Source of the DNA: Tubulanus polymorphus | Taxonomy: Eukaryota; Nemertea; Palaeonemertea; Tubulaniformes; Tubulanidae | Assembly: GCF_964204645.1 (NCBI RefSeq) | Contig: NC_134033.1 | Coordinates: forward strand, 16,060,155-16,124,154 | Reading direction: 5' to 3' | DNA length: 64,000 nucleotides | Part shown: positions 36,291 through 47,762 of the stretch, one piece after another | Numbering within the stretch: position 1 is the stretch's first letter | Layout: each line of letters starts with the position of its first letter | The notes under the pieces: model-generated | The model's database searches: none | Told to the model about the DNA's origin: nothing | The model's input: the letters and a program-made list of their open reading frames with translations, nothing else | Translations under genes and position numbers: made by a program

Positions 36291-36359
36291 ACATTACGCA
36301 TTTTAAAAGTGTTATACTCAAAGATGCTTTTGTTTGATTGCTTCACTTTGGTTCCTTGC

Positions 36360-37945
36360 ACCTGAAGGTTGTTAACTGTCATATAGAAACATGACAAACA
36401 AACTGAATTGTCAGTGTGTTACAAGACTGATGACCTCCTTAAATACTGCTGCTTGCTGCTGGGTGTTAATTGATACACTCTGTTTTGGGGTGATATTGAG
36501 GTCAGGAGTCTCCTCCTTCCTTCTTCAACTGTCATGTAGAAACATGACAAACAAACTGAATTGTCAGTGTGTTACAAGACTGATGACCTCCTTAAATACT
36601 GCTGCTTGCTGCTGGGTGTTAATTGATACACTCTGTTTTGGGGTGATATTGAGGTCAGGAGTCTCCTCCTTCCTTCTTCAACTGTCATGTAGAAACGTGA
36701 CAAAGGAACTGAATTGTCAGTGCGTTACAACACTGATGACCTCCTTTAATACTGCTGCTTGCTGCTGGGTGTTAATTCTTACCACCTTCCATGCACTTCT
36801 TGAATTATTACATTAAACATTATTACTATAAGAATTATTACATTAAACATTATAACATCATGAATCATCCTCTTTAAATACTGCTGCTTGCTGCTGGTTC
36901 TGTTTTGGGGTGATATTGAGTTCAGGAGTCTCCTCCTTCCTTCTTCAACTGTCATGTAGAAACGTGACAAAGGAACTGAATTGTCAGTGCGTTACAACAC
37001 TGATGACCTCCTTTAATACTGCTGCTTGCTGCTGGGTGTTAATTCTTACCACCTTCCATGAACTTCTTGAATTATTACATTAAACATTATTACTATAAGA
37101 ATTATTACATTAAACATTATAACATCATGAATCATCCTCATTAAATACATCTGCTTGCTGCTGGCTCGGTTTTGGGGTGATATTGAGTTCAGGAGTCTCC
37201 TCCTTCCTTCTTCAACTGTCATGTAGAAACGTGACAAACGAACTGAATTGTCAGTGCGTTACAACACTGATGACCTCCCTTAATACTGCTGCTTGCTGCT
37301 CTGTTTTGGGGTGATATTGAGTGCAGGAGTCTCCTCCTTCCTTCTTCAACTGTCATGTAGAAACATGACAAACAAACTGAATTGTCAGTGTGTTACAACA
37401 CTGATGACCTCCTTAAATACTGCTGCTTGGTGCTGCGTGCTAATTAATACACTCTGTTCAGGGGTGATATTGAGTGCAGGAGTCTCCTCCTTCCTTCTTC
37501 AACTGTCATGTAGAAACGTGACAAACGAACTGAATTGTCAGTGCGTTACAACACTGATGAACTCCTTTAATACAGCTGCTTAATTGATACACTCTGTTTT
37601 GGGGTGATATTGAGTTCAGGAGTCTCCTCCTTCCTGCTTCAACTGTCATGTAGAAACGTGACAAACGAACTGAATTGTCAGTGCGTTACAACACTGATGA
37701 CCTCCTTAAATACTGCTGCTTGCTGCTGCATGTTAATTTATACACTCTGTTTTGGAGTGATATTGAGTTCAGGAGTCTCCTCCTTCCTGCTTCAGCTGTC
37801 ATGTAGAAATGTGACAAACAAACTGAATTGTCAGTGCGTTACAACACTGATGACCTCCTTAAATACTGCTGCTTGCTGCTGCGTGTTAATTATTACACTC
37901 TGTTATGGGGTGATATTGAGTGTTGGCGAGTTTTGCTCCCTGAGC
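36360..37945 (+). repeat. Satellite block 3: second 153-bp-type block
   Basis: Same unit family as block 1, including the longer AT-rich variant. The frame is again open over several units (36391-36816, 37293-37583, 37604-37963). The junction into the next block (GAGTGTTGGCGAGTTTTGCT) is the same as at 34540-34560. Confidence 0.9.
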
Positions 37946-39235
37946 ATCCTTATTGCGACTTAACGTTTTAAATGTATAAATATTCAAAACAGCTATCCAT
38001 CGATAGCTTTGTGGTGGTTGAATCTTTGAAATGTCGCTGGTGTTGGTACATTGTATATATTGTAATATATGTCGGTGAAATGGGATTGATCATGTTTTGT
38101 GATTGTCCTTATTGCAACTTTACGTTTTAAATGTATAAATATTCAAAGCAGCTATCCATCGATAGCTTTGTGGTGGTTGAATCATTGAAATGTTGCTGGT
38201 GTTGGTACATTGTATATATTGTAATATATGTCGGTGAAATGGGATGGATCATATTTTGTGATCGTCTTTTTTGCGACTTAGCGTTTTAAATCTATAAATA
38301 TTCAAAGCAGCTATCCATCGATAGCTTTGTGGTGGCTAAATCATTGAAATGTCGCTGGTGTTGGTTCTGTGTATATATTGTAATATATGTCGGTGAATTG
38401 GGACTGATTATGTTTCCTAATCGTCCTCATTATGACTTTACATTTTAAATGTATAAATATTCAAAACAGCTATCCATCGATAGCTTTGTGGTGGTTGAAT
38501 CTTTGAAATGTCGCTGGTGTTGGTACATTGTATATATTGTAATATATGTCGGTGAAATGGGATTGATCATGTTTTGTGATTATCCTTATTGCGACTTTAC
38601 GTTTTAAATGTATAAATATTCAAAGCAGCTATCCATCGATAGCTTTGTGGTGGCTGAATCATTGAAATGTCGCTGGTGTTGGTTCTGTGTATATATTGTA
38701 ATATATGTCGGTGAATTGGGATTGATTATGTTTCCTGATCGTCCTTATTGCGACTTTACGTTTTAAATGTATAAATATTCAAAACAGCTATCCATCGATA
38801 GCTTTATGGTGGTTGAATCTTTGAAATGTCGCTGGTGTTGGTACATTGTATATATTGTAATATGTCGGTGAAATGGGATTGATCATGTTTTGTGATTATC
38901 CTTATTGCGACTTTACGTTTTAAATGTATAAATATTCAAAGCAGCTATCCATCGATAGCTTTGTGGTGGTTGAATCTTTGAAATGTCATTGGTGTTGGTT
39001 CTGTGTATATATATTGTAATATATGTCGGTGAATTGGGATTGATTATGTTTCCTGATCGTCCTTATTGCGACTTTACGTTTTAAATGTATAAATATTCAA
39101 AACAGCTATCCATCGATAGCTTTGTGGTGGTTGAATCATTGAAATAATGCTGGTGTTGGTTCTCTGTGTATACTGTATCAGCAAATTATTATCACATTAC
39201 ACATTTTAAAAGTGTTATACTCAAAGATGCTATTG
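37945..39235 (+). repeat. Satellite block 4: second 159-bp block, ~8 copies
   Basis: Same hairpin-bearing 159-bp unit as block 2. The exit sequence (ATTGAAATAATGCTGGTGTT ... TCAGCAAATTATTATCACAT) matches that at 36235-36300. Confidence 0.95.
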
Positions 39236-39269
39236 TTTGATAGCTTTACTTTGGTTCCTTGCACCTGAA

Positions 39270-39895
39270 GGTTGTTAACTGTCATATAGAAACGTGACAA
39301 ACAAACAGAATTGTCAGTGTGTTACAACACTGATGAACTACTTTAATACAGCTGCTTAATTGATACACTCTGTTTTGGGGTGATATTGAGTGCAGGAGTC
39401 TCCTCCTTCCTTCTTCAACTGTCATGTAGAAACGTGACAAAGGAACTGAATTGTCAGTGCGTTACAACACTGATGACCTCCTTTAATACTGCTGCTTGCT
39501 GCTGGGTGTTAATTCTTACCACCTTCCATGAACTTCTTGAATTATTACATTAAACATTATTACAATAAGAATTATTACATTAAACATTATAACATCATGA
39601 ATCATCCTCCTTAAATACTGCTGCTTGCTGCTGGCTCTGTTTTGGGGTGATATTGAGTGCAGGAGTCTCCTCCTTCCTTCTTCAACTGTCATGTAGAAAC
39701 GTGACAAAGGAACTGAATTGTCAGTGCGTTACAACACTGATGACCTCCTCTAATACAGCTGCTTAATTGATACACTCTGTTTTGGGGTGATATTGAGTTC
39801 AGGAGTCTCCTCCTTCCTTCTTCAACTGTCATGTAGAAACGTGACTAATGAACAGAATTGTCAGTGTGTTACAACACTGATGACCTCCTTCAAAA
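39270..39895 (+). repeat. Satellite block 5: third 153-bp-type block
   Basis: About four units of the 153-bp family, including one long variant, ending near 39895. Degraded fragments continue to about 40200. Confidence 0.9.
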
Positions 39896-40299
39896 GGTGT
39901 TGATAAAAGTTATGTGTTACAAAACACTGTCGGTAAATTACTGCTAAAACAATTGGTTGTGATAAAATTGAAATTTAGTGATCCCTCCACCTCTTAAATT
40001 GTCAAGTTAATTGTGACATAAACTGAATTATAAGTGACTTAAGGCTGGGGTGATATTGAGGTTTAATGCCTTCCCCTCCTTCCCCTTCTTGAAATGACAA
40101 AACTGAATTGTTAGTGACTTGATTATATTACTCCACTTAAGGAGTGATAAAATTGTCAGCGTCTAAACTTTGATGATAAGGTAAACCAGTTTCTAAGTCT
40201 GTGAGCCGACAGTGTAAAAAACTTTTAGAATTCAAATTGCTTTAAACATCTTCAGAAAGATGGTTGATCATCGTAAACACTGGTGAAAACAATTGACAT

Positions 40300-40440
40300 C
40301 TCAATTTGCACTTGACGTCCCAATTTACACTTGACATCCCATTATGCACTTGACGTCAAAATTTGCACTTGTCGTTTCACTTTGCACTTGGCGTCTCACT
40401 CTGCACTTGACGTCTCACTATGCACTTGCACCGATGCATC
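40300..40440 (+). repeat. Short tandem repeat TTGCACTTGACGTC
   Basis: About seven degenerate 18-20-bp copies of CAATTTGCACTTGACGTCCC. Each contains a GACGTC palindrome core. Confidence 0.8.
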
Positions 40441-40734
40441 AATTGCACTAAACAGCACTGGCACACCCGCGGGTCCATGCGCATGGTAAACAAATTGATC
40501 AGCATGCAGCATGCCATCTTTGTGTGTGGAAAGAATTTTGAAAACAGCTGTGAGTTTGAAGTTAAGAAACGTATTATTTGTATCATTCTTTGTAAGATCT
40601 CTAATAACGATGATGTAAACAAAAACATAATATCAATTTTATGATGGTAAAAATGTCAAATAATTAAATATCAATTTGTAAAACGAGAGGAAAGAGAAAG
40701 ATGAAAGTACCGGAAAGAGAAGTGTTGGATTGGT

Positions 40735-42480
40735 GTCTGTTGTCAGTAGAAATCTGAGGTACTCTACTGAGGAATCTCCATGCCACAACCCCCCCCCCCC
40801 AAACAGAAAGTTCAAGATGATACTGAAAGTTCCTGAGGTTCTTAGAAATTTTACTAAGTAAAGACTATAAATCAGGTATAGTATAAATTGTTATGAATTT
40901 CTTTGTAGATAACAATGTTCTCAACTAAGACTGTAAGTAAGTATTACATGTATTTCATATTTCCCTGTTGTAGCGTGTATTGATTTGGTCGGCAAGTACA
41001 AAATACCAAACGATCGACAGGAAACATCCAGGATTGTTCCAGTCGTCGTTGAGAAATATTTAAGGTGTCATGAGTCTGAATTGACTATGAATTAGGTAAA
41101 ATTATACTTGATATGAACTTCTTTGCAGGAACAGTTGACTTAAAGAAGATGGTTACGTTTATTTTATGTACTTTTGTTGTAGCCAGTGGACTGTTGTTGT
41201 TAGAGACGATCAAAACCAGAGGAAAGGAAAACATCAGAGAAGTGTTGAGCAAATTCCTCAAGGTCCGAGTCATGAATCTGAATTGACTATAAATCAGGTA
41301 TGATTGAAATTTATTTTGAAGAAGAGTCTCAAAAATGATATCATTATTCATATTTTGTGTTTTATCATTGTAGTATTGAGCTTGTGGTTGGCTGTAGAAT
41401 ATCAGACGACAGGAAAAGATCAGAGATCAGAGATGCTGACCAATTTCCCCGTCAATTCCGGACTTATTTCAGTGATTGTATGTAGAAATCGAAGTACTCT
41501 GGGGAATCTCCACATCAAACAGAAAGTTCAAGATGATACGAAAAGTTACTGAAGTTCTGAGCAATTTCTCTTCTAAGTCATGTGTCTAAATTGACTATAA
41601 ATCAGGTAAATTGAACTTATGAATTTCTTTGCTGGAACAGTCGACTCAATGAGACTGGTTACTTTTATGTATTTTTGTTGTAGCTAGTGGACTGTTGTTG
41701 TTAGAGATGCTCAAAACCAGAGGAAAGGAAAACATCAGAGTTCAGGAAGAATTGAGCAAATTCCTCAAGGTCCGAGTCATGAATCTGAATTGACTATAAA
41801 TCAGGTAAAATTGAAATTAGATGAATTTTGTTTTTATGAAGAGTCTTATGAATGAAAATCATAGTTTATTTATTACATTGTTGTTGCAGTTGGTATTGAG
41901 TTATTCGTTACACAATACCAGATAGATGGAAACGATACCGATGATGCAGATCAATTTCTTCTTGAAAAACCGAAGATTCATGTGTCTGAATCTACTAAAA
42001 ATCAGGTATAATTGAAATTTATTTTGAAGAAGAGTCTTAAAAATTATATCATTATTCATATTTTGTGTTTTGTCATTGTAGTATTGAGCTTGTGGTTGGC
42101 TGTAGAATTCAGACGACAGGAAAAGATCAAATCAGAGATGTTGAACAATTTCTCCGTCAATTCGGCACTTTCAGTGATTGTTACCACGAGTTAGCGCAGT
42201 AGAGTTCCAGAGATGCCGACCAATTTCTCTGTCAAATCGGGACTTTCAGTGATTGTTACCAGGAGTTAGTGCAGTAGAGTTCCATCCAGAGATGCCGACC
42301 AATTTCTCCGTCAAATCGGGACTTTCAGTGATTGTTACCACGTGTTATCGTAGTTCCAGAGATGCCGACCAATTTCTCCGTCAAATCAGGACTTTCAGTG
42401 TTTGTTACCGCGAGTTATCGTAGTTCCAGAGATGCCGACCATTTTTTTCCGAGGCTGATAGCTTCAGTATAGGTTGAATG
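40735..42480 (+). repeat. Tandem exon-like cassettes with splice-like borders and short ORFs
   Basis: About six diverged copies of a ~300-bp unit. Each has a TTGTTGTAG/TTGCAG acceptor-like end, an open stretch of ~37 codons and a donor-like AAATCAG|GTAWAATTG end (41297, 41819, 42006 and others). Frames in different copies are related: IELVVGCRI...DQIRDVEQFLRQF (42083-42202, ends in a stop), IELFVTQYQIDGNDTDDADQ (41896-42006), WTVVVRDDQNQRKGKHQRSV (41187-41297), IDLVGKYKIPNDRQETSR (40979-41095). The tail, 42190-42440, repeats RDADQFLCQIGTFSDC-type coding words four times. AATAAA follows at 42508. This could be a gene made of duplicated exons, mostly decayed, or a repeat. I cannot build one unbroken transcript. 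Confidence 0.5.
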
Positions 42481-43035
42481 TAAATACACATTGTACATCC
42501 ATTGAAAAATAAATATGAATTGATGGTTTGATTGGCTGGTTTGTTGTTGAATCTGATTGTGGGTTATTAATTACTGATGTGCTGCGACTTTGCGTTTTTA
42601 AATGCATACATTTCAAAGGGCTTCTCTTTTTTGTTGAACTGGTTGAATTATTTTGTAAATGATAATTGAGGATGTCAAACTTTGGTTTAGAGTTTTGTTA
42701 CAGTGATGAATGAATGCACTGTATATGTGGAGATTATGTACTTGTGACTTTGCGTTTGTTTTTGTAAATACATTTATTTCTTTAAAATGATTGTTTTTGT
42801 GTTGCATCTCATTCTGAGGATGTTAAACTCTTAACTCAAGATACTCGGTTTGCTCTTGACTTGTTTGATTATTATATTGATGAAAACATTGATTTTATGG
42901 TGTTTGATTATCTGTTGAACTATTGTTTATGAATACCATTTGAACTACTAACCACTAGTTGTTTTAACATCAGTAACATTAGTGGTCAGTTGTTCTCTAC
43001 AAATTATATGTGTTATTATTTCTTTATATAATGTA

Positions 43036-43204
43036 CAGTGGACTCTCTTAACTAGAATCATTTCAAGTCCAGTCACTTTTATCTTGGAGTAATGATTCTT
43101 CAAGCTTGGACATAAAGACATTGAGCTATTGCATTGAAATTCTTTTATCTGCAGGTGACAATTATCACCTCGTCTTAATTGATTCGAGTTAGTAAGGTCT
43201 ATTG
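43036..43204. mobile_element. Tigger/pogo-like MITE
   Basis: Flanked by TA on both sides (43034-43035, 43205-43206). Left end CAGTGGACTCTCTTAACTAG; right end CGAGTTAGTAAGGTCTATTG is its imperfect reverse complement. CAGT...ACTG-type ends plus TA duplications are typical of Tc1/mariner-pogo derivatives. 169 bp, no coding capacity. Confidence 0.7.
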
Positions 43205-43839
43205 TACATGGATTCTTTTTTCTCTGGAAGTGAATTAAATGAAACGAGACGACAGTTGAACCTCATTAATACGATTGTGTTTACGTTCAGATTTCCAGCA
43301 TGTCCCGGCTAATTTACATCGATCCATATTTTGATAATACGAAAATTTCACTTTCAACAATAAGATTTGTATTCAGTCTGATTACTCATAAATTATGCAT
43401 GTATCAATCTGCCGCAGCTTGGCACTACCCTATCCGCTGAGGATACTCCAGTACCCACCCATACCCTTCAGACACTCTTTTAGACTTTAGACCTTCTACA
43501 TAAACTGAAGTACTGGCTCTTGAAACACAGCTTGAACCCTCCACCCACCCCCTTTCAGATAGAATGTCTGGGGTCCAGGCAACAGATCGACACCTTTCTC
43601 TCGGCTGGGAGTAATCAGACCGATCTTGTCTGATTACTCTAAGGTCTCAGAGACTTTCATATATTTGACTATTTATGCAGCTATCAACTGCATTTTTGAC
43701 ACTGATTCCTTGATTGTTTTCTCGAGTACATTCTGTACTACACTGAAAAATAACTGTGTCGGGTACGAACTCCATCGATAGTTGCTCGAACTGTTTCTGA
43801 TAGGCCGTGATGCTGAAGTAGACGATGAACTGGGGTGTC

Positions 43840-44115
43840 CCAGTAATTACTGGTAATTACTGATAATTACTGATACCGATTCAGAGTGGTCCTGATGCAG
43901 ACAAAAAGGACATGTAAAGGTGTCTTTGGTTCGAACGTAGATACCACTTATACTGGGAATGGTCCTAATGTTGAAATGAACTTAAATAGGACTGTACGAT
44001 ATAACCTATTATCGCCACCTATTGGAATTTCGATAAACTATCAAATAGCTAGAATTAACCGTTGTAAATATTTGTAATGTACCGCATTTCACAAGCGCCA
44101 TCTATCGGAATATGG
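43840..44115 (+). repeat. Dispersed repeat shared with 13400-13540 and 59050-59335
   Basis: Contains GATTCAGAGTGGTCCTGATG, a GGTTCGAAC word, CGCCACCTATTGGAATTTCG and GCGCCATCTATCGG in order. The last two words recur at 59060-59155 ahead of another GGTTCGAACCC copy. Confidence 0.65.
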
Positions 44116-44967
44116 AATAAAATGTCTACAAACGTAGTGGAGTGGCGGGTTCGAACCCATGGCCCATTCACTGACCCCCTCTTAGGTATGTACCATGGCG
44201 CCCATAACCCCCAATTATATTGATGCAAGAAACACAAATCAAAACAAAATATAAATACATGTACGTGAAAGATCGACACCGATACCCGGTATGAGGAATT
44301 CCCAGGAAGTCTACAAGTCACAAGTGGAATCGCTTGTTCGTTTCTGTTTCACCCTCACCTGTTTCCAGGCAGCATATTTTTTCGTAGGATGATAGAGTCA
44401 CAAAACTTAATTTTTTTATTTAAATAGGGTTAGGGTGAATTTCTACGAAAAAAATTGCGCAGGTTCTGGGCTCCATCCATCAACATATACGAAAGCCGAT
44501 AAAACACCAGTATCGGTTAATTTCATGTGAGTTCGGTGCATACGTACCAAGATTGATTAATACCCAGTCCCTCAAAGTACTACCTTGTTGCTGACCCCCT
44601 CCCCCCCCCCATGAACCACTTTTTACCTAAATTCAGAACCTTCCCTGTCGGTGTCTACCTTCAGTTAGACTGCGAATCATATCAACTACTTTAATGTATG
44701 TATGTAATTCATTGTAGAGAGAATCCCACAATAATAACGAGAAAAAAAAACAGTTCAAAACTTATTGGCATATTGGGATACTATGTTCTATTTCATGCAA
44801 TTTGGCCTCGAATAAAAAAGCTTGAAAATATGCACATATTTTGAACGAGAACTAACGAAAAAGTGTCACCAATAGGAGAATATTTTAATAGCTGGCCGGA
44901 TTCGTCCGAAACCCATCAATACGGGCCTGTACGTACGTGGGTAGATTGGAGAGTAAGTACCAAAATA

Positions 44968-45162
44968 CAGTCAATGTCCCGTTATAACGCTGCCATCCTT
45001 TTTAATGCCACTACTCGCTTAACGCCAACATTTTTTTACAAAACAAATTTGCTCAATCTAACTCAAATTCAATGGAAATGCCTTACTTTATAACCCTGCC
45101 ATATTCATTATAACGCCATGTTTCCCATCGGTCCAAACAACAGTATTATAAAGGACTTACTG
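44968..45162. mobile_element. Tigger/pogo-like MITE (TATAACG family)
   Basis: TA-flanked. Left end CAGTCAATGTCCCGTTATAA, right end GTATTATAAAGGACTTACTG. The interior has ATAACGCCA words. A related, inverted and apparently truncated copy lies in CCDC39 intron 9 at about 52373-52570. Confidence 0.6.
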
Positions 45163-45709
45163 TATATCAAGTACATAGACAATGTGAGATATACATTACG
45201 AACAATTTTGTTTCAGTTTGATAACCGCGTTTGATCTCCGAGTTTGATAAATGCCCGCGCGGTATCAGCAATCATCTATCGATTTGACTATTACAAAACG
45301 TTCGCCACCATCATTGATCTCTAACAACAAAACAAGAAACGGGGCGAGTACCATAATTGAGCAACAGAATGTAGTCGGCGCGATCTCATCGTCGTGAACG
45401 TCGCCACAGAGCGAGTTAGACTCGCAGGATCGGATGATGGAAACGTCCGGTATTATGCTCGCGATGCCACAACAGCATGATCGCTATGATTTGCTCTAGC
45501 TGTTTTTCTAATATTTGAAAACGCTGTGGCTTTTAGTATCAGTATAAAATCACTGCTGTTTTCTCAGAGCCTGCGCGCTGTTGGCGCTCGCAATGATTGA
45601 TACTGATTGAGACTCCGCCCAAAACGCGTGGTCCGTGAAAGACTGAACGAGTCTGGCGATCGAGCGAGCGTACTGGTGGTGATGTTGTGACAAGTCAACA
45701 CAACAGACG

Positions 45710-46726
45710 ATGGCGTCAGCGCGTAATATAACCAGAGATGAGGCCTGCGCTCGACAATACGACGAATGGGCCGGTCGTTTCTATATCAATATATTCATTC
45801 TAACTCCGATAATGCTGGTAGGATGGGTTATGAACTCTCTGATCATCGCCGTTTTCACCAAGTTGAAATCGTCCCATCCATCGATTCACTTGTTGAAATG
45901 TCTCGCGCTCGCCGATATCGGATACCTGCTCGGCCACTTTCTGGCCGACACGTTGAGATATATGATATTTTACGTAAATTACGGCGATAAGGTTTTCCTC
46001 GGACCTTTCTACATTTACCCCGAAATGTTCGCGTACGGTACGTATTTGGTGCGCATAGCGTTCATGTTTCAGCGCAACTGGTTGACAGTTCTCATACAGA
46101 TAGAACGATTATTAACCATCTTGTACCCGTTAAAGGCCTGTCAATGGTGGACTAAAAAGCGCATGAATACCATCATCGCAGTGGCCACTGTACTGTTTTT
46201 CATTTGGCCCATTTATTTCGCGTTTACCCTAAAAGTAGAACAATACCAGGATCCTTGTCATGGCCCGCATACCCGGCTCGTTTACAAGTACCCAACTATA
46301 TATCTATTATGCAATAAATTACTGGATCCAGTTTTTAGATTGATAATTCCGTGCGCGATCATTCTCGTAGTCAACACGACGCTGATCGCGACTTTGTGCG
46401 TAAAATTCCGACAACGACGGAAATTAGGCCGGAGCTTGTCGGCGTCGCAACACGCTCTGAAAGGCGATTCGAAAGCAACTCGTATGGTCATATCGATGAG
46501 CATCACCTTCTTGGTTCTAGAAATACCGGCGACGTTTTCTAAAGTGCGTTCGTACGCGTTGCCCGACGCGGTTATTTGGGAGTTAGCGATGGATATAGCC
46601 TACGTTACCAGTGATCTGGATTCGTGCGTTAATTTCATACTATACTGTATCGTCAATAAACAGTTTTACCAGACGTTGAGAGACCTCGTTATTTGCCGAA
46701 AAAACCGCGATCGGAAAATAAGTTAA
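45710..46726 (+). CDS. Rhodopsin-class peptide-type GPCR (FMRFamide-receptor-like)
   Basis: Single exon, 338 aa, with a start in good context (acgATGGCG) after a GC-richer leader. NIT at 6-8 is a possible N-glycosylation site. Seven membrane segments: ~25-49, 58-82, 106-131, 152-174, 205-230, 257-278 and 288-316. N42 (TM1) and LALAD with D69 (TM2) are class A hallmarks. TM3 ends IERLLTILYP (ERL for DRY), TM6 has VLEIP instead of CWxP, TM7 has NFILYC instead of NPxxY. The third loop is short and basic (KFRQRRKLGR), fit for G-protein contact. The VNKQFYQTL after TM7 is typical of peptide receptors, and overall style recalls invertebrate FMRFamide-receptor-like GPCRs. Ligand unknown. The usual Cys at the start of TM3 is missing (Ala108 region) although loop 2 has Cys183. 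Confidence 0.9.
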   Translation: MASARNITRDEACARQYDEWAGRFYINIFILTPIMLVGWVMNSLIIAVFTKLKSSHPSIHLLKCLALADIGYLLGHFLADTLRYMIFYVNYGDKVFLGPFYIYPEMFAYGTYLVRIAFMFQRNWLTVLIQIERLLTILYPLKACQWWTKKRMNTIIAVATVLFFIWPIYFAFTLKVEQYQDPCHGPHTRLVYKYPTIYLLCNKLLDPVFRLIIPCAIILVVNTTLIATLCVKFRQRRKLGRSLSASQHALKGDSKATRMVISMSITFLVLEIPATFSKVRSYALPDAVIWELAMDIAYVTSDLDSCVNFILYCIVNKQFYQTLRDLVICRKNRDRKIS

Positions 46727-47762
46727 ATAGATATGGTAATGTTGAAAAAACAAGTAGAATCCCTTCAGAAACACTCGGAAAAGATGTTAAATAGATGTTG
46801 ATTGAATAGCTGACGATTCTAGGCTAAAAATGATACCTTGATTCTATTAATCGGTGGCCTCTTTGTGAAATCGCAATAAGATTCGTTATCATATATTCTA
46901 TAGCTGCCGGGTCTATTATAGGTGAGCTTGGCCATTAAAGAAAATAATGTACTGGGTGAGACGGCCGGCCGGGTCAGCTTTTAAGCTCAGCAGTGACTTG
47001 AATGAGAAACCAATGCGGGCCAAGCCTTATAAACATACTGGCTAAAACCCATCTTCACCCTTCAAGGGATTCGAACCCACTACGCTAAAACTGTTCCCCG
47101 AACGAAGCGAGTTCGGGAGTGATATAGACTGGTCGCCTGTCCAATTCTGCGCCACCTGCATTCGCAGTCAGAATAGTCTAACTGAGATACCGGCAACCAG
47201 TCTAGGAGTGACACTGCCCCTGGCAAGCGAGGATGGCTAAAACCGGACGCCAAGAGGCGAATCTAGTAAAATTAAAAGGCAGTTTTACATTAAGAAAAGA
47301 CTCGAGCAGGTGTCCATCCATTTATGATATATAGAACAAATTTGACTCGATATTTCTCCTATATTTCTTCTACTCGCATGCCACAAGTTCCATACAAATC
47401 CGTGTCCGATTTCAGCCGTCAAGTGCTGCCCCTATATAAACCATTGACGGAGATTATGCGAACTAATCTATTACTCGCTGGCCACAGTAGGAATATCAAA
47501 ATTTGACAACGTCGTGAATCGTGAAAGGAAAAAGGAGAAACTGAATTGAGGCATTTGAGTTGCATTTCTAGTTGATTAAAGTTTTCGGCTTTATTAGCTG
47601 GCTCTAATAAATCGTGGAAACTGACTGGGATTCGAACCCACTGACACTCGGCTCAGTTGTCATAGTTATCCGCCATATTGGATGTAAATAACGTTGTTTT
47701 GACTCCAAAAACATCGAAATATTTCGCTTTTTGACGGGAAAAACGGCGTTTGATAGATAAAA
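46727..47762. other. Intergenic region between GPCR and CCDC39, with a dispersed repeat
   Basis: About 47045-47240 is the sister of the B-box-bearing element at 11165-11510 (CAAGGGATTCGAACCCACTA ... GGCAAGCGAGGATGG). Another GGGATTCGAACCCACTGACA word lies at 47628-47647. The 60-codon open frame at 47324-47506 has no family resemblance and is not called. The CCDC39 promoter lies just upstream of 47763. Confidence 0.55.

Larger units (their letters stand above)
42481..45709. other. Gene-poor region upstream of the GPCR
   Basis: No conserved coding exon recognised. Holds two Tigger-like MITEs (43036-43204, 44968-45162), a dispersed GGTTCGAAC-type repeat (43840-44110), and GC-richer sequence from 45240 on that is the likely GPCR promoter/5' UTR. 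Confidence 0.55.

Noticed and set aside
41149-41290. Small membrane peptide starting MVTFILCTFVVASGLLLLE
   Set aside because: The same frame is broken in the sister copy at ~41650, while the TTGTTGTAG border is kept, so the upstream part behaves like intron end rather than a signal peptide.
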